Shown piece by piece: positions 9,116-16,989 of a DNA stretch of 64,000 nucleotides (position 1 is the stretch's first letter; the number at the start of each line of letters is the position of its first letter). Source of the stretch: Sphingomonas sp. (lineage in GTDB: Bacteria > Pseudomonadota > Alphaproteobacteria > Sphingomonadales > Sphingomonadaceae); NCBI RefSeq assembly GCF_017304615.1, contig NZ_JAFKLZ010000001.1, forward strand, positions 1,178,001 to 1,242,000, read 5' to 3'. The notes under the pieces were generated by a model that was not told the DNA's origin, searched no databases, and saw only the letters and a list, made by a program, of their open reading frames with translations. Both the position numbers and the translations under genes were made by a program.

Positions 9116-10599
9116 GACGTCACTTCCCCCTTGAGTGCCGCGCGGTCGAGCTTGCCGTTGGCGTTGCGCGGCAATTCGCCGCGCCACACGTAGCGCGACG
9201 GCTGCATGAAGTTCGGCAGGTCGCGGCGCAAGCGCTCACGCAATGCGTCCTCGGCCGACCCGTCCCCCTTCGCCACGACGACGATCACTTGCCCCAGCTT
9301 GTCATCGGACACGCCGATCGCGACCGCCTCCGCAGTTTCGCCACCCGCCATCACGGCTTCCTCGACCTCGGTCGGACTGATCCGGTTGCCCGCCGATTTG
9401 ATCATCTCGTCGTCGCGTCCGACGAAGCGCAGTAAGCCGTCGGCATCGGCGACGACAGTGTCGCCCGACCATACCGCCATGCCGCCCGTCCCCGACCAGT
9501 CCGGGGCAGGCCTGAACCGTACCGCCGTGCGCTCCGGATCGCGCCAATAGCCTTGAGCGACCAGCGGGCCGGCATGCACCATTTCACCCGCCTCGCCGGC
9601 CCCGGCGGCGCTGCCGTCAGGGCGCACGACCAGCACTTCGGCGAACGGGATCGCGCGCCCGATCGAATCGGGGTTGTCGGCCACCAGCGCCGGATCGAGA
9701 TAGGTCGACCGGAACGCCTCGGTCAGGCCGTACATGGGGTAGATGTCCATTGTCGGGAAACGTTCGCGCAGACCGTCGATCAGCCGCCGCGTCAATGTGC
9801 CGCCGGAATTGGTAATTCGTTTCAAACTACTTACGTCTATATCCTTCGGGGTAACCTCAAGTAGTTGCGCCCATAGCGGCGGCACGCCGGCCAGCGTCGT
9901 GATCCGATCGCGCTCGATCGCGCGATAGACGTCACGCGGCAGCAGATAATCGAACGGCACCACGCACGCCCCCGCCGCCCAGGTCGAGAGCAACTGGTTC
10001 TGCCCATAATCGAAACTGAGCGGCAGCACGCCAAGCACACGGTCTTGCGGCGTCAGTTTCAGGTAATGCGCCACGCTGATCGCGCCGAGCCACAGATTGG
10101 CGTGACTGAGCATCACGCCCTTGGGTCGTCCGGTCGATCCCGACGTGTATAGCAACGCCGCCAGCGCATCGGGGTCGGCATCCGACGGCGGCATGACGCT
10201 ACCGCCGAGCGGCGGATCGTCGGTCACGACGCGCCACGCCCCCGACGCCAGCGTCTCCGCCCGCGCCGGCTGGGTCAACAGCAGCCGCGCGCCGCTGTCG
10301 CCCAGAATATGCTGTACCTGCAATGCCTTGAGTAGCGGATTTACCGGCACATGGACGAAACCCGCGCGCGCCGCCGCCAGCGGCATCAGGCACGCAAGGC
10401 GCGTTTTGGGCAGCCATGTCGCGACGCGATCGCCCGCCGCCAGTCCCTGCCCCGCCAGCCACGCCGCCAGCGCGCCGACCGCCGCCTCCAACCCGGCATA
10501 GTCGAGCACGCCTTCGCGAGTCGCCAGCGCCGGATCGCCGGACTTGCCCCGCAACGTCAGGTGATCGATCGGCAGCGGCACGGCGTCGAGCGGGATCAT
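9112..10599 (-). CDS. AMP-forming acyl-CoA/ACP ligase, exosortase A system-associated
   Basis: 495 aa ANL-superfamily adenylating enzyme (TIGR03098-like). All core motifs are visible: A3 LLYTSGSTGRPKGVMLSHAN, A5 YPMYGLTEAF, A7/A8 GDTVVADADG and FVGRDDEMIKSAGNRISPTE, and the A10 lysine in NANGKLDRAAL near the C-terminus. It should activate a carboxylic or amino acid with ATP and load it on CoA or on the phosphopantetheine of the ACP gene that diverges from it at 10679. The ATG at 10599 fits the family N-terminus (MIPLDAVPLPIDHL); an in-frame ATG at 10647 adds 16 implausible residues. Translationally coupled to the decarboxylase. Confidence 0.9.
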   Translation of the reverse strand: MIPLDAVPLPIDHLTLRGKSGDPALATREGVLDYAGLEAAVGALAAWLAGQGLAAGDRVATWLPKTRLACLMPLAAARAGFVHVPVNPLLKALQVQHILGDSGARLLLTQPARAETLASGAWRVVTDDPPLGGSVMPPSDADPDALAALLYTSGSTGRPKGVMLSHANLWLGAISVAHYLKLTPQDRVLGVLPLSFDYGQNQLLSTWAAGACVVPFDYLLPRDVYRAIERDRITTLAGVPPLWAQLLEVTPKDIDVSSLKRITNSGGTLTRRLIDGLRERFPTMDIYPMYGLTEAFRSTYLDPALVADNPDSIGRAIPFAEVLVVRPDGSAAGAGEAGEMVHAGPLVAQGYWRDPERTAVRFRPAPDWSGTGGMAVWSGDTVVADADGLLRFVGRDDEMIKSAGNRISPTEVEEAVMAGGETAEAVAIGVSDDKLGQVIVVVAKGDGSAEDALRERLRRDLPNFMQPSRYVWRGELPRNANGKLDRAALKGEVTS

Positions 10600-10678
10600 G
10601 CCGCCCTGATAGCGGCACACGGCGTCCGCCCCAAGCGCCCTTCCCAATCCGCCGGCTTGCCGTTACCGCGCCGTCACG

Positions 10679-10954
10679 ATGACCAAGCACCATGCCGCCG
10701 CGAAGGTCGACCGGACCGTCCGCGCCGTTCTCAAGGATGTCCTCGCCCTCAGCGATGCTCGCGTCGCCGCGTTCGACGACGAAACGCCGCTGTTCGGCGC
10801 GCTGCCCGAGCTCGATTCGATGGCGGTGGCGGGCGTGCTGACCGAAATCGAGGACCGGCTCGGCATCCTGATCGAGGATGACGAGGTCGACGGCGAGATG
10901 CTTGAGACGTTCGGCGCGCTCCGGCGGTTCGCGCAATCCAAGGTGAAGGATTGA
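10679..10954 (+). CDS. Acyl carrier protein of the XrtA module
   Basis: 91 aa phosphopantetheine-binding carrier protein. The helix-II attachment site is ELDSM with Ser47, followed by VAGVLTEIEDRLGI, a good match to ACP/PCP domains. It diverges from the AMP-ligase gene with 79 bp between them, which must contain both promoters. Its stop overlaps the TTG start of the next gene by 4 bp (TTGA). It most likely carries the acyl or aminoacyl group activated by the ligase during exopolysaccharide decoration; the cargo is unknown. Confidence 0.88.
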   Translation: MTKHHAAAKVDRTVRAVLKDVLALSDARVAAFDDETPLFGALPELDSMAVAGVLTEIEDRLGILIEDDEVDGEMLETFGALRRFAQSKVKD

Positions 10955-11643
10955 ACGACACCTATGACTGGGCCGGCGGGCGCGAGGCGATGCTCCGCTT
11001 CGGACCCGCCACCGGGCCGGTCGTGATGGTCGCGCTGCCCCTGTTCGAGGAAGCCAATCGCACGCGCACATTCGCGGTCGGGCTGTTGCGCAGACTGGCC
11101 GATCGCGGCGTCGGCGGCGTGCTGCCCGATCTGCCCGGCCAGAATGAAAGCCCCGTCGCGACTGAACACGCCATGCTGGCGGGCTGGCGAACGGCGTTCG
11201 CGGCGGCGGCGGCGGCGACTGGCCGACAAGTGCATAGCGTTACGACGCGCGGCGGGGCGCTGGTCGATCACGACGCGAACGTTGTCAGCCGCTGGCAACT
11301 CGCGCCGGCCAAAGGAGAAGCGCTGATCCGCGAACTTTTCCGCACGGCGCAGGCCGCCGGCGAGCCGGTCGAGATCGATCTCGATGCATGGAGCGACGAA
11401 GGCGGCCCCGTCACCATCGCCGGAAACCGCATCAGCCGCCCCCTGCTCCGCGACCTCAACGCCGCCGATTGCGTGCGCGACGGGCTGGTCCGCGTGGTGC
11501 GGCTCGACACCGACCCCGCCGTCGCCGACCGCAAGGTCGAAGGCGCGCCGCTCTGGCGCCGCAGCGAGCCTGGCGACGACGCCGCGCTCGCCACCATCCT
11601 TGCCGACGACATCGCCGATTGGATCGCGCGATGCGCGAGCTGA
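10951..11643 (+). CDS. Alpha/beta-hydrolase-fold protein, exosortase A system 'hydrolase 2' type
   Basis: 230 aa, recognisable as the hydrolase-2 family of XrtA loci (TIGR03101-like) by position and by the opening VMVALPLFEEANRTRTF and LLRRLADRGVGGVLPDLPGQ. The TTG start overlaps the ACP stop by 4 bp. The nucleophile elbow expected after strand 5 reads SVTTRGGAL, without the usual Gly-x-Ser-x-Gly, so this protein may be non-hydrolytic or act as a partner of the next gene product. No signal peptide. Its end overlaps the start of hydrolase 1 by 13 bp, so the three genes form one operon. Confidence 0.8.
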   Translation: MNDTYDWAGGREAMLRFGPATGPVVMVALPLFEEANRTRTFAVGLLRRLADRGVGGVLPDLPGQNESPVATEHAMLAGWRTAFAAAAAATGRQVHSVTTRGGALVDHDANVVSRWQLAPAKGEALIRELFRTAQAAGEPVEIDLDAWSDEGGPVTIAGNRISRPLLRDLNAADCVRDGLVRVVRLDTDPAVADRKVEGAPLWRRSEPGDDAALATILADDIADWIARCAS

Positions 11644-12395
11644 TCTGGTTCCCCTGCGAGGGCGACACGCTCGCCGGCACGCTCGACGACGCGGCGGGTG
11701 GCACCGGGCTGCTGATCGTCTCCGGCGGCAACGAGATCCGCTGCGGCGCGCATCGCGGCATGGCGCTGCTCGCGGCGGAACTGGCGGCGGACGGCGTGCC
11801 GGTGTTCCGGTTCGACCGGAGGGGGATCGGCGATTCGGAAGGGGCGAATTACGGCTATGCGGAAAGCGGCCCCGACATCGCCGCCGCCGCGCAGGCGTTC
11901 CGCACCGTCGCCCCGAATGTGAAGCGCATCGTCGGGTTCGGCAATTGCGACGCCGCGACCGCGCTGGCGCTGTTCCATCGCGCGGCGGGGATTGACTCGC
12001 TGGTGCTCGCGAATCCGTGGATCGGCGACGAAGACGACGGCATGCCCCCCGCCGACGCGATCCGATCGCACTATGCCGATCGCGTGCGCGACCCCAAACA
12101 ATGGCTGCGGCTGGCGACAGGTGGGATCAATATCGGCAAGGCGATCAAAGGCTTGCGCAAGGTTTCGAAGGGAACGCCGCAACCCGGCAACCCGATCGCC
12201 GAGCAGATGGCGACGGCATTGGGCGACACGCCGCACCGCTTCCTGCTCGCCAACCGGGACAATACGGCGATGCGTTTCGCCGGTTTGTGGCCCTATGGCG
12301 GGGACAAGCGCGAATGCGCGACCGACAGCCACAGTTTCGCGCGGCCCGGCGACGCGCAATGGCTCGCCGCGCAACTCCGCGAGGCACTCGGCTAG
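11631..12395 (+). CDS. Alpha/beta hydrolase, exosortase A system 'hydrolase 1' type
   Basis: 254 aa alpha/beta hydrolase (TIGR03100-like). The fold is visible from LLIVSGGNEIRCGAHRG, the strand-helix block FRFDRRGIGDSEG, and the nucleophile elbow IVGFGNCDAATAL where the nucleophile is Cys106 rather than serine. A cysteine at this place is, as I recall, usual in this family. It may cleave a thioester or ester on the carrier protein, for example as an editing or release enzyme. The start ATG at 11631 lies inside the end of hydrolase 2. It ends 1 bp from the convergent trxB. Confidence 0.85.
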   Translation: MRELIWFPCEGDTLAGTLDDAAGGTGLLIVSGGNEIRCGAHRGMALLAAELAADGVPVFRFDRRGIGDSEGANYGYAESGPDIAAAAQAFRTVAPNVKRIVGFGNCDAATALALFHRAAGIDSLVLANPWIGDEDDGMPPADAIRSHYADRVRDPKQWLRLATGGINIGKAIKGLRKVSKGTPQPGNPIAEQMATALGDTPHRFLLANRDNTAMRFAGLWPYGGDKRECATDSHSFARPGDAQWLAAQLREALG

Positions 12396-12396
12396 C

Positions 12397-13365
12397 CTAT
12401 TCCGCCGCTTCGGCGACCTTCTCGAAATCGGCCTCGGCCAGGAACCGCTCGGCGTCGAGCGCCGCCATGCACCCGGTCCCAGCCGCGGTCACGGCCTGGC
12501 GATAGACCTTGTCCATCACGTCGCCGCACGCGAACACGCCGGGTACGCTGGTCCGCGTCGATCCGGTCTCGACCTTGATGTAATGGTCCGAATCTAGCTC
12601 CAGATGCCCGCGGAACAATTCGGTCGCCGGGTGATGGCCGATGGCCACAAAGCCGCCCTCGACGTCGAGCCGCGACAATTCGCCCGTCACCGTGTCGCGC
12701 AGTTCGAGCGCGACCAGCCCGGACGTGCCCCCGCCATCGACGAAGCTCTCGACTTCCTTGTTCCAGATCACCCTGATCCGCTCGTTTGCGTGAAGCCGCT
12801 CCTGCAGGATCTTCTCCGCGCGCAGCGAATCGCGGCGGTGGATCAACGTCACGTCGGGCGAATGGTTGGTCAGGTACAGCGCCTCCTCAACCGCGGTATT
12901 GCCGCCGCCGATCACCGCGACCTTCTTGCCGCGGTAGAAGAAGCCATCGCATGTCGCGCACGCGCTGACGCCCTTGCCCTTCAACGCTTCCTCGCTGTCG
13001 AGCCCCAGCCACTTGGCCTGCGCGCCCGTCGCGATCACCAGCACGTCGCCCTCGTAAATGTCGCCACCATCGCCGACGAGCCGGAACGGGCGGCGGGTCA
13101 GATCGACCTCGACGATCGTGTCCCACATCATCCGCGTGCCGACATGTTCGGCCTGCGCCTGCATTTCCTGCATCAGCCACGGGCCCTGGATGATCTCGCG
13201 GAAACCGGGATAGTTCTCGACATCGGTGGTGGTGGTCAGCTGGCCGCCCGGCTGGATGCCCTGCACGACGATCGGCGACAGCCCGGCGCGCGCGCCATAG
13301 ATCGCCGCGCTGAGGCCGGCCGGACCGGAACCGAGGATGAGCATGCGAGTGGTATGCGTGGTCAT
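12397..13365 (-). CDS. trxB: Thioredoxin-disulfide reductase
   Basis: 322 aa FAD/NADPH flavoenzyme that reduces thioredoxin. The FAD Rossmann motif is [20 protein letters not shown] at residues 10-29, the redox-active pair is C136-A-T-C139 in [10 protein letters not shown], the NADPH-binding motif is [15 protein letters not shown], and the second FAD motif is [10 protein letters not shown]. Length is normal for bacterial low-molecular-weight TrxB. The C-terminus is slightly extended (FEKVAEAAE). It stands alone on this strand, convergent with the XrtA hydrolase and divergent from the esterase gene. Confidence 0.96.
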   Translation of the reverse strand: MTTHTTRMLILGSGPAGLSAAIYGARAGLSPIVVQGIQPGGQLTTTTDVENYPGFREIIQGPWLMQEMQAQAEHVGTRMMWDTIVEVDLTRRPFRLVGDGGDIYEGDVLVIATGAQAKWLGLDSEEALKGKGVSACATCDGFFYRGKKVAVIGGGNTAVEEALYLTNHSPDVTLIHRRDSLRAEKILQERLHANERIRVIWNKEVESFVDGGGTSGLVALELRDTVTGELSRLDVEGGFVAIGHHPATELFRGHLELDSDHYIKVETGSTRTSVPGVFACGDVMDKVYRQAVTAAGTGCMAALDAERFLAEADFEKVAEAAE

Positions 13366-13416
13366 GGAGTGCGTCCTAAGGGCGAAGGCCCGTCGGGTGC
13401 AAATGTGGCGCGCGGC

Positions 13417-13425
13417 TTATCCACA
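13417..13425 (+). promoter_or_regulatory. DnaA-box-like 9-mer TTATCCACA upstream of trxB
   Basis: A perfect match to the classical DnaA box lies in the 145-bp divergent region between trxB and the esterase gene. A single box can be regulatory or chance; there is no cluster of boxes or AT-rich element to suggest an origin. Confidence 0.3.
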
Positions 13426-13510
13426 ACAAGGTTGGTGCCACAGGAGAAAAGCTTGCATCGCCTCAAGCGCGGCAAGATGCTTATCCCTCCGCTTTATCGG
13501 GGAGAATCGC

Positions 13511-14536
13511 GTGCGTCGCCTGTCATTGGCTCTCTTCGGTCTTGTCGCGCTGGCCAACGCGGCGTGTAGCACTGAGAAGGCACCGGCGACGGCCAAGCCG
13601 ACCCCAGCGCCAGCGCTGGCCGCTCCTTCAACTGCCGATTCTCCCGCCGTGCGCAGCACTGGGGTCTGGCAACCCGCCCCTGGCCTTATCCAGACGCCCA
13701 TTTGGCCCGGCAGCCCGCCCGATGGCACCTTCAAGCCGCAGGGGCCGGAAAGCCTGCTGACGTTCAAGGAGCCGCCGGAATATGGCGGCAAGTCGCAGGC
13801 TGTGCTCGACATCGCGACTCCGACACTGACCGTAATCCCGCCCAAGGGCCGCAATACCGGCACCGCAGTCATCGTCTTTCCCGGCGGCGGGTTCCAAATG
13901 GTGTTCATCGACCTGGAAGGCACCGAAATCTGCAACTGGCTGGTTGAGCGGGGCATCACTTGCATCGTTTCCAAATACCGCGCGCCCGGCGGCAACGACT
14001 ATTGGGACAAGGACCTCAAGCGCCAAATCACGCCCGGCATACCACGCGCGCTGCAGGACGCGCAGCGTACGATCCGGCTGGTGCGATCTAAGGCAAAGGA
14101 GCTCAATATCGATCCGAACAAGATCGGGGTGATGGGCTTTTCCGCGGGCGGCTATCTCGTCGCCCAGACCAGCAACATTCTCAAACCGACGTACAAACCC
14201 GTCGATGCGATCGACCAGATCAGCAGCCGCCCCGATTTCGCCGTCGCGCTCTATCCGGGCCACATCTGCCGTAACGAGGGCACGACGTTCGACCCCTCGC
14301 TACCGATCGCCAAGAACGCGCCACCCACCTTCATCGCGCAGGCGTGGGACGACCCGGTCGACCCGATCTGCAACAGCCTGATGTACGCGAGCGCGCTCGA
14401 CAAAGCGGGCGCATCCGTCGAAATGCACCTGTTCGCCAAGGGCGGCCACGCCTTCGGCCTGCGCAAGAAGGACCAGCCGGTGGGTGAATGGCCGCTGCTG
14501 GTCGAGCGGTGGATGAAGGCGATCGGGGTGCTGTAG
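13511..14536 (+). CDS. Exported alpha/beta hydrolase (carbohydrate-esterase-like)
   Basis: 341 aa if begun at the GTG at 13511, which has a strong Shine-Dalgarno (GGGGAGAA) and begins an export signal, VRRLSLALFGLVALANAAC. Cys19 suggests a lipoprotein, though the residue at -3 (Asn) is unusual. The mature part is a serine hydrolase of the acetyl-xylan-esterase/BD-FAE type: oxyanion loop VIVFPGGGFQMV, nucleophile GFSAGGYL, acid region AWDDPVDPICN and catalytic histidine GGHAFGL. It likely deacetylates carbohydrate or cleaves small esters in the periplasm. An upstream ATG in the same frame (13337) overlaps trxB and is rejected. Convergent with the thiolase, 1 bp apart. Confidence 0.85.
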   Translation: MRRLSLALFGLVALANAACSTEKAPATAKPTPAPALAAPSTADSPAVRSTGVWQPAPGLIQTPIWPGSPPDGTFKPQGPESLLTFKEPPEYGGKSQAVLDIATPTLTVIPPKGRNTGTAVIVFPGGGFQMVFIDLEGTEICNWLVERGITCIVSKYRAPGGNDYWDKDLKRQITPGIPRALQDAQRTIRLVRSKAKELNIDPNKIGVMGFSAGGYLVAQTSNILKPTYKPVDAIDQISSRPDFAVALYPGHICRNEGTTFDPSLPIAKNAPPTFIAQAWDDPVDPICNSLMYASALDKAGASVEMHLFAKGGHAFGLRKKDQPVGEWPLLVERWMKAIGVL

Positions 14537-14537
14537 G

Positions 14538-15734
14538 TCAGGGAATTTCGAACAACCCCGCCGCGCCCATGCCGCCGGCGGTGCACATCGAGACGACGAC
14601 GTATTGCACGCCGCGCTTGCGGCCTTCGATCAGCGCGTGGCCGACCAGGCGGCTGCCGGTCATGCCGAACGGGTGCCCGACCGCGATCGCGCCGCCGTTG
14701 ACGTTGAGCTTGGCGGGATCGATCCCGAGTTCGTCGCGGCAATACAGGCATTGCGACGCGAACGCCTCATTGATTTCCCACAGGCCGATGTCCCCGATGC
14801 TCAGCCCCGCGCGCTTGAGCAGCTTGGGGATCGCGAACACGGGGCCGATGCCCATCTCGTCGGGTTCGCACCCCGCGACCTGGAACCCGCGATAGATGCC
14901 GAGAATGTCCTTGCCCTCGGACTCCGCCGCCTTGCGCTCCATCAGGATCTGCGCGGCGGCGCCGTCCGACAGTTGCGAGGCGTTGCCGGCGGTGATGTAC
15001 TTGCCTTCCTTGATCACCAGGCCGTCCTTGAACACGGTGCGCAGACCAGAGAGGATCTCGGTCGTCGTCCCGCCGCGAATGCCCTCGTCCTGCGTCACCG
15101 TGACCTGTTCGGTGCCCGTCTGGTTGCCTTCCTTGTCGAAGGTAGCCTTCTCGACCGTGATCGGCACGATCTCCTCGGCGAACGCCCCCTTCGCCAGCCC
15201 GTCGAACGCGCGCTGCTGGCTCATCGCGGCGAACTCGTCCTGCGCCGCGCGGCTGATGCCGTACCGCTCCGCCACCACCTCGGCGGTTTCGATCATCGGC
15301 ATATAGGCGTAGGGCTTCTTCGCGATGACGGACGCGTTCTGGTACGGCGCCGGGGCCTGCTTCATCGTCAGCGTGATCGATTCCATGCCGCCCGCCAACG
15401 CCACGTCGAGCTCGTCGCACATGATCCCGCGCGCCGCGAGCGCGATCGCGGTCAGGCCCGATCCGCACTTTCGATCAAGCGTAAAGGCCGGCACGCTGGT
15501 CGGCAGCCCGGCCGCGAAGATCGTGTTGCGCGCGACGTTATAGCCTTGCGTCCCCCACTCGTTGCCCGCGCCGTAGAACACGTCGTCGATCCGCGCCGGG
15601 TCGATCCCCGCCCGCTCCACCGCCGCGTTCATTACGTGCGCGCCCATCACCGGCGCCTCGGTCGCATTGAAATAGCCCCGGCCGGCTTTGCCGATGCCCG
15701 TCCGGGCGGTGGAAACGATCACGGCTTCACGCAT
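14538..15734 (-). CDS. Acetyl-CoA C-acyltransferase (thiolase)
   Basis: 398 aa thiolase. The acyl-accepting cysteine is C90 in LDRKCGSGLTAIAL, the histidine block is GGAIAVGHPFGMTGSRL near residue 350, and the deprotonating cysteine lies in SMCTAGGMGAAG near the C-terminus. It catalyses thiolytic cleavage or condensation of acyl-CoA in beta-oxidation or acetoacetyl-CoA formation; substrate length cannot be told from sequence. No partner hydratase/dehydrogenase (FadB type) adjoins it. A divergent CoA-ester lyase starts 60 bp away, so the shared intergenic segment must contain two promoters. Confidence 0.93.
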   Translation of the reverse strand: MREAVIVSTARTGIGKAGRGYFNATEAPVMGAHVMNAAVERAGIDPARIDDVFYGAGNEWGTQGYNVARNTIFAAGLPTSVPAFTLDRKCGSGLTAIALAARGIMCDELDVALAGGMESITLTMKQAPAPYQNASVIAKKPYAYMPMIETAEVVAERYGISRAAQDEFAAMSQQRAFDGLAKGAFAEEIVPITVEKATFDKEGNQTGTEQVTVTQDEGIRGGTTTEILSGLRTVFKDGLVIKEGKYITAGNASQLSDGAAAQILMERKAAESEGKDILGIYRGFQVAGCEPDEMGIGPVFAIPKLLKRAGLSIGDIGLWEINEAFASQCLYCRDELGIDPAKLNVNGGAIAVGHPFGMTGSRLVGHALIEGRKRGVQYVVVSMCTAGGMGAAGLFEIP

Positions 15735-15794
15735 GGGATTCTCCTCGTTTGCGACCCACTAGCGCGTCGTCGCGCTCTCGGCCACATTGCGCGC

Positions 15795-16664
15795 ATGACC
15801 GAACCGCTCACCGCCCGCTCGCTGTTGTTCGCCCCCGGCGACTCCCCCCGCAAGCTCGAAAAGGCCGGCCTGAGCGCCGCCGACCTCGTCATCATCGACC
15901 TCGAGGATGCCGTCGCCGAAAGCGCCAAGCCAGCGGCGCGGGTTGCGGTCGCGCAGCACCTCGAGACCGCGGATCGCCGCCAGCCGCACTGGGTGCGGAT
16001 CAACCCGCTCGACACGCCGCACGCGCTGCCCGATCTCGCGGCGATCGTGGCCTCGCGGCCCGATGGCGTCATGCTGCCAAAGGCGACTCGCGCCGACGCG
16101 GAGGCGCTGAACCGCTACCTCGAAGCACTCGAGACGGCGGCCGGCCTGCCGCTTGGCGGTATCCCGGTGTGCGTGCTCGCGACCGAGACCGCGGCGGGTG
16201 TGTTCGATGTCGGCAATTATGCCGGCTGCCCGCGTCTCGCGGGTTTGAGCTGGGGCGCGGAGGACAGCGCGACCGCGCTCGGCGCGACGAGCAACCGTGG
16301 CGACGACGGCGAGTATGACTTCCCCTATCAGGTATTCCGCACCCTCTGCCTGACCGGCGCCGCAGCGGCGGGCGTCAGCGCGATCGAGACGATCTACGGC
16401 GACTTCCGCGACGCCGCTGGCCTGGAAAAGATGGCGCGCGCCGCCCGCCGTGCGGGTTTCCGCGGGATGCTGGCGATCCATCCCGATCAGGTGCCGGGGA
16501 TCAACGCCGCCTTCTCCCCTACCGCCGACGAGATCGCGCACGCCGAAGCCGTCGTCGCCGCGTTCGCCGCCAATCCCGGCGCGGGTACGGTCGGGCTGAA
16601 CGGCGCGATGCTCGACATGCCGCACCTGAAACGCGCGCAGGCCGTGCTGGCGATGCGGCGGTAA
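15795..16664 (+). CDS. HpcH/HpaI aldolase/citrate lyase family CoA-ester lyase
   Basis: 289 aa TIM-barrel lyase of the CitE/malyl-CoA lyase group. Characteristic blocks are RSLLFAPGDSPRKLEKA at the N-terminus, DLVIIDLEDAV (metal/CoA region), VRINPLDTPH, GVMLPKATRADAEAL, ATETAAGVFD (metal glutamate) and LSWGAEDSATALGA (metal aspartate). The C-terminal IHPDQVPGINAAFSP lid is present. It should cleave or form a hydroxyacyl-CoA ester (malyl-, methylmalyl- or citramalyl-CoA), with Mg2+. The exact substrate is not decided by sequence. A 58-residue small gene follows after 4 bp. Confidence 0.9.
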   Translation: MTEPLTARSLLFAPGDSPRKLEKAGLSAADLVIIDLEDAVAESAKPAARVAVAQHLETADRRQPHWVRINPLDTPHALPDLAAIVASRPDGVMLPKATRADAEALNRYLEALETAAGLPLGGIPVCVLATETAAGVFDVGNYAGCPRLAGLSWGAEDSATALGATSNRGDDGEYDFPYQVFRTLCLTGAAAAGVSAIETIYGDFRDAAGLEKMARAARRAGFRGMLAIHPDQVPGINAAFSPTADEIAHAEAVVAAFAANPGAGTVGLNGAMLDMPHLKRAQAVLAMRR

Positions 16665-16668
16665 AACG

Positions 16669-16845
16669 ATGCGAAGGGGCCTGATCGCTATTGTCGCATT
16701 CGCCGTGATCGCCAGCGCTGGATTTTTCGCGGGATGGTGGTGGCGCGGGGAAACGGCGAAAGAGGCTTGCCGTATGGCGGAAGGCACATGGCGACCGAAT
16801 GACGGCTATTGTGTCGCGCCGAAACTGGGCGAGATGCAAACCTGA
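16669..16845 (+). CDS. Small membrane-anchored protein, 58 aa
   Basis: A short frame starting four bases after the lyase stop encodes MRRGLIAIVAFAVIASAGFF followed by AGWWWRGETAKEAC. There is one N-terminal hydrophobic helix (about residues 4-25) after two arginines. The roughly 30-residue periplasmic tail contains two cysteines (C34 and C48) that could form a disulphide. I do not recognise a family. The weak Shine-Dalgarno (GGCGG) suggests coupling to the lyase. Hydrophobic then polar composition and the tight spacing make it likely real. Confidence 0.6.
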   Translation: MRRGLIAIVAFAVIASAGFFAGWWWRGETAKEACRMAEGTWRPNDGYCVAPKLGEMQT

Positions 16846-16857
16846 TTGGATTGCAAA

Positions 16858-16934
16858 TGGTAGCGGAGGAGGGACTTGAACCCCCGACCCCAGGATTATG
16901 ATTCCCGTGCTCTAACCAGCTGAGCTACTCCGCC
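16858..16934 (-). tRNA. tRNA-Met (anticodon CAT), elongator type
   Basis: 77 nt including an encoded 3' CCA. Read on the minus strand it starts GGCGGAGTAGCTCAGCTGGT, with anticodon stem CGGGA/TCCTG around loop ATCATAA (anticodon CAT) and T-arm GGGGGTTCAAGTCCCTC. The acceptor ends pair fully at 1-72, unlike the C-A mismatch of initiator tRNA, so elongator methionine is most likely. tRNA-Ile2 (modified CAT) is the other possibility, but the body resembles alphaproteobacterial tRNA-Met. Confidence 0.93.
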
Positions 16935-16989
16935 CCGAAAGGCCCGCGTTGCCGCGAGCGGCGGGCTATAGGTAGCGCTCCATAGGCGG

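Noticed and set aside
13417-13425. Replication origin near the DnaA box
   Set aside because: Only one box, no AT-rich unwinding element and no dnaA, dnaN or hemE neighbours.
16858-16934. Initiator tRNA-fMet
   Set aside because: The first base pair G1-C72 is intact, and the anticodon stem lacks the three consecutive G-C pairs of initiator tRNA.
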